Assembly: GCF_001673535.1 (NCBI RefSeq)
Contig: NZ_LZLY01000104.1
Span: 1-64,000, forward strand
Origin: Mycobacterium sp. 1081908.1
GTDB taxonomy: Bacteria > Actinomycetota > Actinomycetes > Mycobacteriales > Mycobacteriaceae
DNA length: 64,000 nucleotides
Reading direction: 5' to 3'
In this document: positions 33,336 to 41,237 of the stretch, piece by piece
How positions within the stretch are numbered: position 1 is the first letter of the stretch
Layout of the letters: the number at the start of each line of letters is the position of its first letter
Notes under the pieces: model-generated
Database searches by the model: none
What the model was told of the DNA's origin: nothing
The model's input: only the letters and a program-made list of their open reading frames with translations
Position numbers and translations under genes: made by a program

Positions 33336-33632
33336 TCACGGGAACGATCCCGAGGCGACGGGTGTACCAGCATCGAGCGAATCACGTTGACGCCCTTGGC
33401 GTGTGGTCAACGGCAACGCAACCAAAGCCAGGGCGATGGGTGCCGCGAACGACAGCACGACGATGGCGACCCGACCGGGGGTGCCGAACCACAGCGCGGC
33501 CAGCGGCGCAAGCTGCAAAATTCGGAATGCCCACCACATCTGATACCCGCCGACGAGGAGCGCCGGGGTGCCGATCATCGCACGCCGCGGACCTCGGCCG
33601 CGAACGGGAATCCTCCTGGGGTTCATGGTCAT
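33336..33632 (-). CDS. Small two-helix membrane protein
   Basis: The ATG (33630-33632) overlaps the stop of the PknH-sensor-type gene (ATGA), giving 98 residues. After a basic N terminus (MTMNPRRIPVRGRGPRR) there are two hydrophobic segments: MIGTPALLVGGYQMWWAFRI with its continuation LQLAPLAALWF, and VAIVVLSFAAPIALALVALP, then a polar tail. The coupling and hydrophobic pattern argue that it is real. I do not recognise the family. It probably forms a membrane partner for the sensor-domain protein encoded just upstream. Confidence 0.65.
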   Translation of the reverse strand: MTMNPRRIPVRGRGPRRAMIGTPALLVGGYQMWWAFRILQLAPLAALWFGTPGRVAIVVLSFAAPIALALVALPLTTRQGRQRDSLDAGTPVASGSFP

Positions 33633-34624
33633 TGAGCGCTCACCCGGTCGGCCATCCGCGCGGCCTCCGTGACGGCCTGGTCGGTACGGTTGAATCCACA
33701 GCTGCGGGTGTCGATCACAACGTTGTTGCGTGCGGTCAACGCCCGCTGGCACGCCCAGCCGCGGGCGCCTTCCTGGGTGAACACCACGCTGAGCATGCCG
33801 TCTCGGTTGGTGACCGTGCCGACGGTAAAGGTGACGGACCCCTCGGCCGGCGTCGTTAGCGTCAGCGGCTTGCCGTCGCACTTCCCCCAGCTCTCGGCTT
33901 GCTGAGCGGCGAACTTGGTCGCCGACTCGGCGCTGGGGTAGTCGACGACCGCCTGGCTGACGAGATGGCCGTCTCCGCGCAGAAATTGCGTCTGCACGCC
34001 CAGGTAACCGCTTCCTCGCAGCGCCTCGGTCAACGCCGGATGCTGGATTCCCTCGCAATCGGGCCTGTCGCTGGACAATTCGCTGAACGGCGAATCCGCG
34101 TGGGGGTCGGGTATCGCCCGGATGTCGGTGGCCCCTTCGATGCTGTTGACGATTCCGGCATCCAGCAGCAGCCTGGGCAGCGCCTCAAGCGGCACGATCG
34201 GTGCGGGCGGCGCCTGGCTCGGCGCGATCGACACCGAGGGGGAGTCCGGTGCCGGGCCGGCAGCCGAGCGCCCCGGTGCGGGGTCGGGTTCGCTCGCGAC
34301 AGCGATCAGCCCGGTGCACACGGTGACGGCCACGACCGCGGCCGTCACGCCGCCGATCCAGGCCCACTTGCGACGGTCGTCGCGTCGCTCGGTCGGCGGC
34401 GGATAGGCCGGGCCCGGCCAGCCCCCGTAAGCCCACGGTGGGGGTGCTGGCGGCACCGGCGGGCCGGCGGGGAATGCGGGCATCCGGCGGGGGATGACCG
34501 TGGTTGCATCGTCGCTGCCGCCTGCGACAGACGGGGCCCACCGGGCCGGACGTGGTGGCGCGACCCGTGAGCCGGGGTGCCGGCGTTCGGGACCAGCTGG
34601 GTAGGGGCTCGGCTGAGCGGTCAT
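33629..34624 (-). CDS. Membrane protein with PknH-like extracytoplasmic sensor domain
   Basis: This 331-residue protein has a long Pro-rich cytoplasmic N terminus (1-85), one transmembrane helix (about 87-110, WAWIGGVTAAVVAVTVCTGLI), a Pro/Ser linker and a C-terminal domain (about 145-330) of the PknH_C type. It shows the four cysteines expected for two disulfides (PDCEGI, GKCDG, WACQRAL, RSCGF) and the phrases VVDYPSAESATKF and NNVVIDTRSCG. It is in effect PknH without the kinase domain. In the family these domains sense an unknown envelope ligand. It is the first gene of a two-gene unit, divergent from a lipoprotein with the same sensor fold. Confidence 0.88.
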   Translation of the reverse strand: MTAQPSPYPAGPERRHPGSRVAPPRPARWAPSVAGGSDDATTVIPRRMPAFPAGPPVPPAPPPWAYGGWPGPAYPPPTERRDDRRKWAWIGGVTAAVVAVTVCTGLIAVASEPDPAPGRSAAGPAPDSPSVSIAPSQAPPAPIVPLEALPRLLLDAGIVNSIEGATDIRAIPDPHADSPFSELSSDRPDCEGIQHPALTEALRGSGYLGVQTQFLRGDGHLVSQAVVDYPSAESATKFAAQQAESWGKCDGKPLTLTTPAEGSVTFTVGTVTNRDGMLSVVFTQEGARGWACQRALTARNNVVIDTRSCGFNRTDQAVTEAARMADRVSAQ

Positions 34625-34685
34625 CGGATGTCCTTTCGGGATGTGCGGCAGCGCCCGCGCTCGTGATTCGAATTAGAGCACGCAA

Positions 34686-34726
34686 GTCGTAGCGACGCAA
34701 CAATAAAGTCGTTGCATCGCTACGAC
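34686..34726. promoter_or_regulatory. Large inverted repeat with GCAAC-N9-GTTGC core
   Basis: The arms GTCGTAGCGACGCAAC (34686-34701) and GTTGCATCGCTACGAC (34711-34726) match at 15 of 16 positions around a 9-base spacer. The inner core GCAAC-N9-GTTGC recurs at 37261-37279 in front of the WhiB gene. The site sits in the divergent region between two sensor-domain genes and overlaps the -35 element of the rightward promoter. Confidence 0.7.
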
Positions 34727-34740
34727 AAAGTTGCTAGCGT
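34712..34740 (+). promoter_or_regulatory. Promoter of the sensor-lipoprotein gene
   Basis: TTGCAT (34712-34717) and TAGCGT (34735-34740) are 17 bases apart. The -35 lies inside the right arm of the inverted repeat, so a bound protein would compete with or contact RNA polymerase. A strong AGGAGG ribosome site follows before the ATG at 34793. Confidence 0.5.
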
Positions 34741-34792
34741 GCGTCTCAGACCTGAAGCGGCACTGCCCGCCAGCCCGATAGGAGGACCCACC

Positions 34793-35587
34793 ATGACTGC
34801 TTGCTCGCGGACGCCGTCTGAGCCGCCGGTCGGCCGCGCCGCCAGGCGTTTCCGCGGCCGGCGCACCCACCGTCTCGTGGCCACCACGCAACTGGTCGTG
34901 GTCGCCGCGGCGGGCTTGTGCCTGTTGTTGACCGGCTGCACCGTCGCGGCTACCGGGCGACCGGCGGCCGCCCCGGACCTGGGCCGTTGGCAGCCCCCGC
35001 CGATCCTCACTCCCCGGCTGGGTGACCTGCTGCTCAGCGCCGGTGACGTCAATTCCGTCGGGCACACCCGGGGCATGACACTGCGCACGCCGATCGCGAA
35101 GATGGGCCACGCCGAGGACCTGGTTTCCAACCCGAGCTGTCTGGACGCCTACTCACCGATCCAGGCCGCGGCCTACCAAGGCAGCAACTGGACGGCGGTG
35201 CAGGGACAGATCCTGGACGACGCCGCATCGCCGGCCGATCCGATCAAGCACGCCCTGGTACAGGCGCTGGTCGCATTCCGCGACGCCGATTCGGCCCAGC
35301 AATACTTCGGCCAGGCCAAACCGCGCTGGTCGGCGTGCGCCAACCGCCCGCTGACCGTCAACCGCCCCGGGCGTTCCCCGGTGAGATGGACGTTCGGCGA
35401 CTTGGCGGCGACCGACAGCACGCTGAGCATCCTGCAAACCGAGGAGGGCGGCGGCGGGTTTGCCTGCCACCGCGCGATGGGGCTCGCCAACAACGTCATC
35501 ATCGACGCCCTCTGGTGTGGAACGGACACCAGCAACCAAGCGGGCCAGGTGGTCGGCAAGATCGCCGCCGCCATCTCGCAAGCGTGA
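34793..35587 (+). CDS. Lipoprotein with PknH-like sensor domain
   Basis: From the ATG at 34793 (GGAGGA nine bases upstream) the product is 264 residues. It has an Arg-rich N-region, a hydrophobic core and lipobox LLTGC (Cys49). The mature part is a PknH_C-type domain with four cysteines (SCLDAYS, SACANRPL, FACHRAMG, WCGTD) and NNVIIDALWCG. It is strongly similar to the lipoprotein at 38266-39009 (shared GCTV-ATGRP, DLGRWQPPPIL, KPRW-ACANRPLT). A free, lipid-anchored copy of a kinase sensor domain could compete for the kinase ligand or deliver it. It is followed 44 bases later by a small gene, probably in the same transcript. Confidence 0.88.
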   Translation: MTACSRTPSEPPVGRAARRFRGRRTHRLVATTQLVVVAAAGLCLLLTGCTVAATGRPAAAPDLGRWQPPPILTPRLGDLLLSAGDVNSVGHTRGMTLRTPIAKMGHAEDLVSNPSCLDAYSPIQAAAYQGSNWTAVQGQILDDAASPADPIKHALVQALVAFRDADSAQQYFGQAKPRWSACANRPLTVNRPGRSPVRWTFGDLAATDSTLSILQTEEGGGGFACHRAMGLANNVIIDALWCGTDTSNQAGQVVGKIAAAISQA

Positions 35588-35631
35588 CCGCACGCGCGAC
35601 CAACGCCCGCTAACCCGAAACGGAGGAAATC

Positions 35632-35910
35632 GTGTCGCATCCTCAGCACTATTGGCACCCGGGCTATCAGCCGGTGTTCCAGGTCCGGGTGACCAAACAC
35701 ACCGGCCTGATGATGGCTTGGTACAGCCAGCGATACACCGTCACCGGGACGCTGCAGCAATGCGAGGCCGCCGTCCGCCAAGCTCAGCAGCACAACCTGC
35801 TCGCGGGGTGGTGGAGCTTTGGCTCGGTTCTGGTGTGGAACTGGGTGGCACTGCTGGAAAACCACAGTGCGCGAAAGGCTTTGCGCCGCCAAGCCGGTTG
35901 GCTCAGTTGA
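35632..35910 (+). CDS. Small uncharacterised protein
   Basis: GTG start with a GGAGGA site six bases upstream; 92 residues (SHPQHYWHPGYQPVFQVRVTKH and onward). The sequence is rich in Trp, Tyr and Gln, with a beta-like N-terminal half (RVTKHTGLMMAWYSQRYTVTG) and a C-terminal segment WWSFGSVLVWNWVALLEN that could touch a membrane. No signal peptide and no known motif are seen. The good ribosome site and the close spacing to the sensor lipoprotein support it as a real gene. It overlaps the convergent FHA-XRE gene by eight bases. Confidence 0.6.
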   Translation: MSHPQHYWHPGYQPVFQVRVTKHTGLMMAWYSQRYTVTGTLQQCEAAVRQAQQHNLLAGWWSFGSVLVWNWVALLENHSARKALRRQAGWLS

Positions 35911-37039
35911 TCGTCAGCTGCGCGATGAGGGTCTCGAGGGCGGTGGCGGCCTCGGGCGCTATGGCGCGCTCGGCTTCGGCGTCCTCCACGACGGCGATCG
36001 GCAGGCCGGCACCGTTGGCGGCCTCCTCGATGCTCAGTTCCGCGCGGTGGCGTGCCTCGTAGAGCCGCTGGCCCAGGGTGGCCGCCGGCGATCGCGCGGC
36101 GCGCATCATCAGGTCGTTGTAGCTGCGCCGGACGCTGCTGAGGGCCAACACGACCGACGGCGTGCCCTTGGCGTTGCGGGCGGCGCTGGCGGCCAGCTTC
36201 TCGAGCTTGCGCAGATCGGCCAGGATGGCGGTGGCTTTCGGGGTGAAGTCCGGGTCGGACGGGTCGGGTAAGTCGGCCATCGCCGCAGTGAGAGTGTGCA
36301 TGGCCAGTTCGACCGTTTCGGCCATCAGCGGCGCCCGGACGGTGTCGGTGAGCACCTCGGTTGCCTCCTCAGCGGGCGCGGCGGGCGGTGCCCCGGGCGC
36401 GGCGGCTCGTGCGGGCGTCATCGAAGGCTCGAGCCGGATACGGGTGATGGTTCCCGCCGGCCAGTTCAGCGCTTTTTCCAGCTTGGACAGTGTGGCGCGG
36501 CGGGGCCAGCTGCGGCCCTTCTCGAAGGCGATCAGGGTGCCGGCGTTGATGATCTTGTCCCGGGCCAGGCTGCGCTGGGTGAGTTCCAGCTCGTTGCGGC
36601 GCGCCGCGACCGCGCGGCCGGCGCGCACGACGCCGGGATCGCTTTCGCCGTCCCACCACTGATCCTCGTCTGCCTGCGGCGCGGGGACCACGATCGTCGA
36701 CTCGTCCGAAGGGACGTCAGACGGACCGCCGGGCGCCAGCAGCACCGGAATCCCGTCGGGCGCGCCCAGGCAGATGCTGACGGGCCCGGCGATCAGCACC
36801 GAGCTGCGGCGCACGCCGTCGACGAACATGCCATTGCTGCTGGTGTCGATGGCCTGCCAGCCGTCGCGGTGCGGTTCGAGCCGAACATGCCACCGCGAGA
36901 TCCGCTCGTCATCCAGCCTCACCGCCGCCCCGGCGTCCCGGCCGATGACGGCCACGCCGGCGGCCGGCTGCAGAATCTGCGATCCGCGTCCGACTCGCAC
37001 GGTCAGAGTCGGTGCCGAAATAGACGGATCCGGTCTCAC
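35903..37039 (-). CDS. FHA-XRE fusion regulator
   Basis: The 378-residue protein starts at GTG after a GGGAGG site. Residues about 10-100 form an FHA phosphothreonine-binding domain with its key residues (VIGRD, ISRWH, SSNGMFVDG). A Cro/C1-type helix-turn-helix lies at about 140-205 (GRAVAARRNELELTQRSLARDKIINAGTL, then FEKGRSWPR). A helical middle (about 235-315) and a second, degenerate XRE-like region (about 325-375, LGQRLYEARHRAELSIEEAA) follow. FHA domains dock on Thr-phosphorylated proteins. Fused to a DNA-binding domain, it would let a kinase steer transcription, as in EmbR but with another DNA-binding fold. It is divergent from the WhiB gene, so the GCAAC-N9-GTTGC promoter between them is a plausible target. 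Confidence 0.87.
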   Translation of the reverse strand: MRPDPSISAPTLTVRVGRGSQILQPAAGVAVIGRDAGAAVRLDDERISRWHVRLEPHRDGWQAIDTSSNGMFVDGVRRSSVLIAGPVSICLGAPDGIPVLLAPGGPSDVPSDESTIVVPAPQADEDQWWDGESDPGVVRAGRAVAARRNELELTQRSLARDKIINAGTLIAFEKGRSWPRRATLSKLEKALNWPAGTITRIRLEPSMTPARAAAPGAPPAAPAEEATEVLTDTVRAPLMAETVELAMHTLTAAMADLPDPSDPDFTPKATAILADLRKLEKLAASAARNAKGTPSVVLALSSVRRSYNDLMMRAARSPAATLGQRLYEARHRAELSIEEAANGAGLPIAVVEDAEAERAIAPEAATALETLIAQLTIN

Positions 37040-37259
37040 ACTCGCCTCCCGTCTACTGGTGCTTCACCTTGTCCTAGCGCATCGCTGCGAAATGCTACAG
37101 CTTTCCCGGCGCGCCCGCCACGGTGCGCGCCGCCATTGGCGGCCAAAATCAGCGCTGCGTGCTTGATCGTCACGGCGCCGCGTCACAGCTTTCGGTGGTC
37201 AGAGGCGTGTGTACAGCGCTGAACTGCGCGAATCACGGCCCACGGCGGGCCGAGGCGGG

Positions 37260-37304
37260 TGCAACGATTTAGTTGTTGCAATCCGCTAACGCTTCGATTA
37301 CAGT
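37260..37304 (+). promoter_or_regulatory. WhiB-gene promoter with TGCAAC-N9-GTTGCA operator
   Basis: TGCAAC (37260-37265) and GTTGCA (37275-37280) form a dyad with a 9-base spacer. The right arm overlaps TTGCAA (37276-37281), followed after exactly 17 bases by TACAGT (37299-37304), a good -10. A third half site, GTCGTTGCATC, covers the expected start of transcription (37304-37314) and matches 11 bases at the other operator (34708-34718). The rest of the 308-base gap (37040-37347) shows nothing else. Confidence 0.6.
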
Positions 37305-37347
37305 CGTTGCATCAGGCGCGGTTTCGCGCTCGAGGGAAAGAGGAGTC

Positions 37348-37656
37348 ATGACAGCGACCGCCGCTCGACGCGAACCGAGTGACAACTTCGTCCCCGCCTG
37401 CGTGCGCGACCCGGAGCGGTGGACGACGACCGACCCCGACGACGAGGCGATTGCGCTGTGCCGCGCGTGTCCTCGTCGCTGGCGATGCGCCTGGGACGCC
37501 TTCCACACGCCCGGCGCTCAGGGGCTGTGGGCCGGGGTGGTGATCCCCGAGTCGGGACGCGCGCGGAGTTTCGCCCGGCGCCGCCTGCGCTCGCTGGCCG
37601 AACTGGGCGGCTATCCGATTCGCCCCCGGCGACGCCGCAGAACAGTCAGCCAGTGA
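37348..37656 (+). CDS. WhiB-family iron-sulfur regulator
   Basis: The ATG at 37348 follows an AGAGGAG site and yields 102 residues. The four cluster-ligand cysteines are visible: PACVRDP, then CRACPRRWRC (C-x2-C-x5-C), as in all WhiB proteins. The G-[VI]-W-[GA]-G turn appears as GLWAGVVIPESGR, followed by a strongly basic C terminus (RPRRRRRTVS) for DNA contact. WhiB proteins hold an O2/NO-sensitive [4Fe-4S] cluster and act with the primary sigma factor. It is followed 16 bases later by a DUF4333 membrane protein. I do not assign it to a numbered WhiB. Confidence 0.88.
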   Translation: MTATAARREPSDNFVPACVRDPERWTTTDPDDEAIALCRACPRRWRCAWDAFHTPGAQGLWAGVVIPESGRARSFARRRLRSLAELGGYPIRPRRRRRTVSQ

Positions 37657-37672
37657 GAGGCGAGAGGCACCC

Positions 37673-38251
37673 ATGAGCCGTCCCTACCCACCATCGAATG
37701 CGATCCACCCCGGGCAGCGCCCGGGCGTGCCCCCGATGCCTGCCGCGCCAGTGTGGCCGCGGTGGCAGCCGCACCCCGCGAACGCATCACTTCCCCCGAC
37801 GTATCCGCTGCGGCCCTACGCTCACCCGCATTACCCGCTGCATCGTGAGAAGGCATGCACCCCAATGGGTTTCGCCACGTTCCCGTGGCCGTGGTACGTC
37901 GGCGGGTTCGCCGCCTTCGTCGCCGCCGCGCTGCTATTCACCGGATTGGTCGCCCCGGGCTTCTGGCTCACCAAAAAGCTCGACGTCGCCAAAGCCCAAG
38001 CGGGAGTGCAACGCATCCTGTCCGACCCGTCTGGCTACGGCGCGAAGAACGTCAGCGACGTCACCTGCAACGACGGACAAAACCCCACCATCGCGAAAGG
38101 GAACACCTTCACGTGCGAGGCGACCATCGATCGCGTCAAGCAATTGTTCGTCGTCATCTTCACCGACGATGAGGGCAACTACACGGTCGGGCGACCCCAT
38201 CAAACCGACGGCCGCACAAAGCCCGCCGGTGCAAAGCTCACGAGTCGATAG
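37673..38251 (+). CDS. DUF4333-domain membrane protein
   Basis: The 192-residue product has a Pro-rich N terminus (1-75), a transmembrane helix (about 75-100, GGFAAFVAAALLFTGLVAPGF) and an extracytoplasmic DUF4333-type domain. That domain has one cysteine pair (SDVTCNDGQNP and NTFTCEATID) and the typical GVQRILSDPSGYG start. DUF4333 is widespread in actinobacterial envelope proteins without known function. It is likely co-transcribed with the WhiB gene, 16 bases upstream, and ends 14 bases from a convergent lipoprotein gene. Confidence 0.82.
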   Translation: MSRPYPPSNAIHPGQRPGVPPMPAAPVWPRWQPHPANASLPPTYPLRPYAHPHYPLHREKACTPMGFATFPWPWYVGGFAAFVAAALLFTGLVAPGFWLTKKLDVAKAQAGVQRILSDPSGYGAKNVSDVTCNDGQNPTIAKGNTFTCEATIDRVKQLFVVIFTDDEGNYTVGRPHQTDGRTKPAGAKLTSR

Positions 38252-38265
38252 TCCGCGGCAATCGG

Positions 38266-39009
38266 TCACACCTCAACGGCGGCGGCGATCTTGTTGACGA
38301 CCTCGCCCGCTTGGTCCGCGGTGTCGAACCCACACCAGAGCGTGTCGATGACGACGTTGTTGCGCACTCCCAGCGCGCGCTCGCACGAGAAGCCACGGCC
38401 GGCGTCGAGGGTCTGCACCAGGCTCAACGTGCTGTCGGTGGCCACCAGTCCGCCGAATTTCCAGGCGACGGGGTTGTCGCCGGGTTGGGTGATGGTCAGC
38501 GGCCGGTTGGCGCAGGCGGCCCACCGCGGTTTGGCCTGACTGAAGAAGTGCTGGGCCACGTCGGCGTCGTGGAACCGCACCACCGCCTGGAGCAGGGCGT
38601 GCTTGTTGTGGTCGGCCTTCGCGTGGGCGTTGTCGAGGAACTGTCCTTCCAGCGCGACCCAGCTGCTGTCTCGGTAGACGCTGGCCTCGACCGGCGAATA
38701 GGCGTCGAGGCAATTCCGATCGGAGACCACGTCGTCGCTGTGCGACATCTCCGAGATCGGTCGGCGCAGCGCCATGCTGGTCGTCTGCCCGACGGCGTTG
38801 ACGTCGCGGGCGCTCAACAGCAGGTTCGCCAAGCGCGCGTTGAGGATTGGCGCCGGTTGCCAGTGGCCCAGGTTCGGCGCCGCCACGGGTCGCCCGGTGG
38901 CGGACACGGTGCAGCCGGTCAACATCAAGCACAGGCCCACCACGGCGAGAACGATGCGGTGGGTGCGCGCTGCACGGACCTCCGGCGCCTTCACTGATGT
39001 TGCAGTCAT
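38266..39009 (-). CDS. Lipoprotein with PknH-like sensor domain (paralogue)
   Basis: The chosen ATG (39009) has an AGGAG site and gives 247 residues with lipobox MLTGC (Cys33); a longer frame starting at 39102 is less likely. The mature part repeats the PknH_C pattern: NCLDAYSPVEAS, AACANRPLTITQPG, FSCERALGVRNNVVIDTLWCGFD. It is a close paralogue of the lipoprotein at 34793-35587, on the opposite strand, about 3 kb away. It may be transcribed alone, since a tetraloop hairpin lies between it and the upstream operon. Confidence 0.88.
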   Translation of the reverse strand: MTATSVKAPEVRAARTHRIVLAVVGLCLMLTGCTVSATGRPVAAPNLGHWQPAPILNARLANLLLSARDVNAVGQTTSMALRRPISEMSHSDDVVSDRNCLDAYSPVEASVYRDSSWVALEGQFLDNAHAKADHNKHALLQAVVRFHDADVAQHFFSQAKPRWAACANRPLTITQPGDNPVAWKFGGLVATDSTLSLVQTLDAGRGFSCERALGVRNNVVIDTLWCGFDTADQAGEVVNKIAAAVEV

Positions 39010-39156
39010 CTGCTGCTCTCCTGCCCGGTTGACTCCCCGCACAACACCGCAACTGCGATTTAAATTCACAGTGTCGTCTCGTGTGGCGCCGTTTGCGCTC
39101 AACTATGAAGTTATGAACAGCAAAAGCTGGTGTGAAATGCCGGTTATGAGCTATCT

Positions 39157-39170
39157 ATGCGTTTTCGCAT
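39157..39170. terminator. ATGCG-TTTT-CGCAT hairpin
   Basis: A perfect 5-bp stem with a TTTT loop begins 20 bases after the stop of the propeller lipoprotein gene. There is no U-run, as is common in mycobacteria. It could end the five-gene envelope operon before the next lipoprotein gene. Confidence 0.35.
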
Positions 39171-39190
39171 GAACTCAGTGTGTCGCGTGC

Positions 39191-40438
39191 CTACTTCCGG
39201 CCCGGATAGACGATCGCCTGGGCGACGCTGCCGCCGTTGATGGTCGGTCCCAGCAACGCGGTGAACGTGTTGGCCGCGGGGTCGTAGGTCAGCAGCGAAG
39301 TGCCGGGACCGCAGCCCGCCTTGGCCACGAGGACCAGCTTGTCGCCGCTCACGCCGTTGACGACCACACTGTCGGACAGGCCTGGCACCTTCACCCGCGT
39401 GGCGTGCCCGTCGGGAGTCAGGCGGGACAGAAAAACGGTGCCGCATCCGCCGATCGACTGCATGAACGTGCCGCTCGGCAACTGCCACGCGTCCGTGTCG
39501 CCGAGGTCGCCATCGAATCCGGGATCGCGGCCCGCTCCCGAGTTGACCGCGGTGAGCGCGGTCGGCGTCGTGCCGTCGACGGGCACTTGCCATAGCTGGC
39601 CGGTGTGGGAAAAACGGCCGGTGTCCGTGCAGTTGGCGAGGACCACGGTCGAGGTCCACCATCGAACCGGTGAGCAGACGGTGAGTTTCCCGGGCACCGG
39701 CAACTGCTTGCCGGGCGTCCCGTCGCCGCCCATGAGGGCAAGGCCGTCGACCGTCCCAAGGACTAGCCGCGTGCCGTCGGGAGCCGGCAGAGCGCCGCCC
39801 TTGTACTCCGGGCCCACCGGATAGGTCAGCTCCTCCTTGCCGGAGAGGTCGACCCGCTGCAGGGTGGGCTGAGCCGGGTAGTGTCCCCGGCTGATCAGCA
39901 TGGCAGTGCCGTCGGGGCGCGCGAAGCCGATGGGGCCGCCATCGGCGATCGGGAATGTGGTCTGGTTGCCGTTGCGAAGGTCGACGGCGACGGCCGATGC
40001 GTCGTACAAGGACCCGGGTTTGGTCCTGTACATAAGGGCGTGGGTCCGGTCCCCCGACCAGTCGAGCAACCGGGCGGTGGACCCGGGCTGGAACGTGGTG
40101 ATCGGGTAGCGCCCGCCGGCCGGGTCCACCAGGAACAAGGTCGTGGTGACCTTGTTTGCGTCGGGCTCGTTCGGGTCACGTTTCTCTCCGGGCCGATGGC
40201 TGATGGCCAGGCTCCACAAGGCGAGCATCCAACCCGGACCGACTTGCGACCATGGGATGGTCTCGATCGCGGCCTCGACACCGTGGGCCGCGGGCTGTGT
40301 TTCCACCCCCGGGGCGCCCGACGGGCCATGTGCCGCGGGCGTTCCGGTCGACGGCGCGCAGCCGGAGGCCAGCACCGCCGCCAGCGCCACGACGCCGATG
40401 CGGGCGCGCCATGCCTTGGCAACGTCCTTGTGCTTCAT
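39191..40438 (-). CDS. Beta-propeller-like lipoprotein (paralogue 1)
   Basis: This 415-residue lipoprotein (lipobox LASGC, Cys27) has a mature part with repeated beta-type blocks resembling TolB/WD-like propellers: FLVDPAGGRYPITTF, LLDWSGDRTHALMY, GPIGFARPDGTAMLI, LPAPDGTRLVLGTVDGLALMG. Cysteine pairs occur near the C terminus (GGCGTVF, AGCGPGT). It is clearly paralogous to the secreted protein at 42907-44091 (shared HGVEA, VGPGWMLALWS). It lies in the minus-strand operon that is divergent from the kinase-EmbR pair. Ligand and function unknown; a recognition or scaffold role outside the membrane is inferred. Confidence 0.85.
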   Translation of the reverse strand: MKHKDVAKAWRARIGVVALAAVLASGCAPSTGTPAAHGPSGAPGVETQPAAHGVEAAIETIPWSQVGPGWMLALWSLAISHRPGEKRDPNEPDANKVTTTLFLVDPAGGRYPITTFQPGSTARLLDWSGDRTHALMYRTKPGSLYDASAVAVDLRNGNQTTFPIADGGPIGFARPDGTAMLISRGHYPAQPTLQRVDLSGKEELTYPVGPEYKGGALPAPDGTRLVLGTVDGLALMGGDGTPGKQLPVPGKLTVCSPVRWWTSTVVLANCTDTGRFSHTGQLWQVPVDGTTPTALTAVNSGAGRDPGFDGDLGDTDAWQLPSGTFMQSIGGCGTVFLSRLTPDGHATRVKVPGLSDSVVVNGVSGDKLVLVAKAGCGPGTSLLTYDPAANTFTALLGPTINGGSVAQAIVYPGRK

Positions 40439-40461
40439 GTTGATTCGCTACCTTTCTGAGA

Positions 40462-41214
40462 TCAGGCCAGCATTGATGCGAGTTCGATGCGGGGGATCGC
40501 GACTTTGTGGGGCCCGCCGTTGTCGTGCACCACTTGGTCTTGGCCGAAGAAGAAGATCACCGCGTCGTCGGTTATCCCGAAGTTCTGGTACGTCGTCTCG
40601 TCGAGATCGGCAGCGGGCGCGTCTAATTCGGCCCGGACGATCGGGTTGAGCAGCTCGAGCGGTTTCGCCCCCGGCTTGAACAACGTGTCGAACGTGATCG
40701 GGACGCGCTTGGCGAGGTCGAAGTTGAAGGCCCGGAACGTGGTGTTCGGGTGACCCTCGTGGGCGAAGCCGGTGTCGTTGTCGATCTTGAGCACCAGACT
40801 TTGGGTGCGGGCGTCCGGTTTTCCCGAACGATAGGTCTTGGCGGTGACGGCGTAGAGATACGGCCGATTGCGCCCACCGCGCGGTCCGATGGTGGCGACC
40901 CAGTCGATGAACTCGTCGCGATCCCGCTTGAGGAATGCGGCCACCGCCGGCATCTCCGGGTAGTCGACCGGAAAGCTCATCTCGATCGTGTAGGTGGGGG
41001 TGGCACTACGCACGCGGCAGATGTGGTCGCCGCCGACGGTTCCGTCGAGCCCGGCGCACGCCGATTGCCCCTGCGCCGCATCGGATGTGGTGACCGTTAC
41101 GCCGCGTGACGTCGAGGTCGCGGGCGACCCGGCGGTGGTCGTGGAGCATCCCGCCGTTGACAGCGCTGCCGTGACGAGCCCAATCGTCAGGGCCAGGGTG
41201 ACCGATTTCTTCAT
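40462..41214 (-). CDS. DUF3298/MPT64-like lipoprotein
   Basis: The ATG at 41214 yields 250 residues with a compact lipoprotein signal (lipobox STAGC, Cys23); an upstream ATG at 41235 would add seven. The mature domain matches the MPT64/RsiV (DUF3298) fold: YTIEMSFPVDYPEMPAVAAFL, YLYAVTAKTYRSG, GHPNTTFRAFNFDLAKRVPITFDTLF and FFFGQDQVVHDNGG. RsiV-type domains can be anti-sigma sensors and MPT64 is a secreted antigen. Here there is no cytoplasmic anti-sigma part. A three-copy 11-bp repeat lies 24-53 bases upstream, suggesting a promoter inside the operon. Confidence 0.85.
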   Translation of the reverse strand: MKKSVTLALTIGLVTAALSTAGCSTTTAGSPATSTSRGVTVTTSDAAQGQSACAGLDGTVGGDHICRVRSATPTYTIEMSFPVDYPEMPAVAAFLKRDRDEFIDWVATIGPRGGRNRPYLYAVTAKTYRSGKPDARTQSLVLKIDNDTGFAHEGHPNTTFRAFNFDLAKRVPITFDTLFKPGAKPLELLNPIVRAELDAPAADLDETTYQNFGITDDAVIFFFGQDQVVHDNGGPHKVAIPRIELASMLA

Positions 41215-41237
41215 GCGTATCAGCCTGCGGGGCATGC

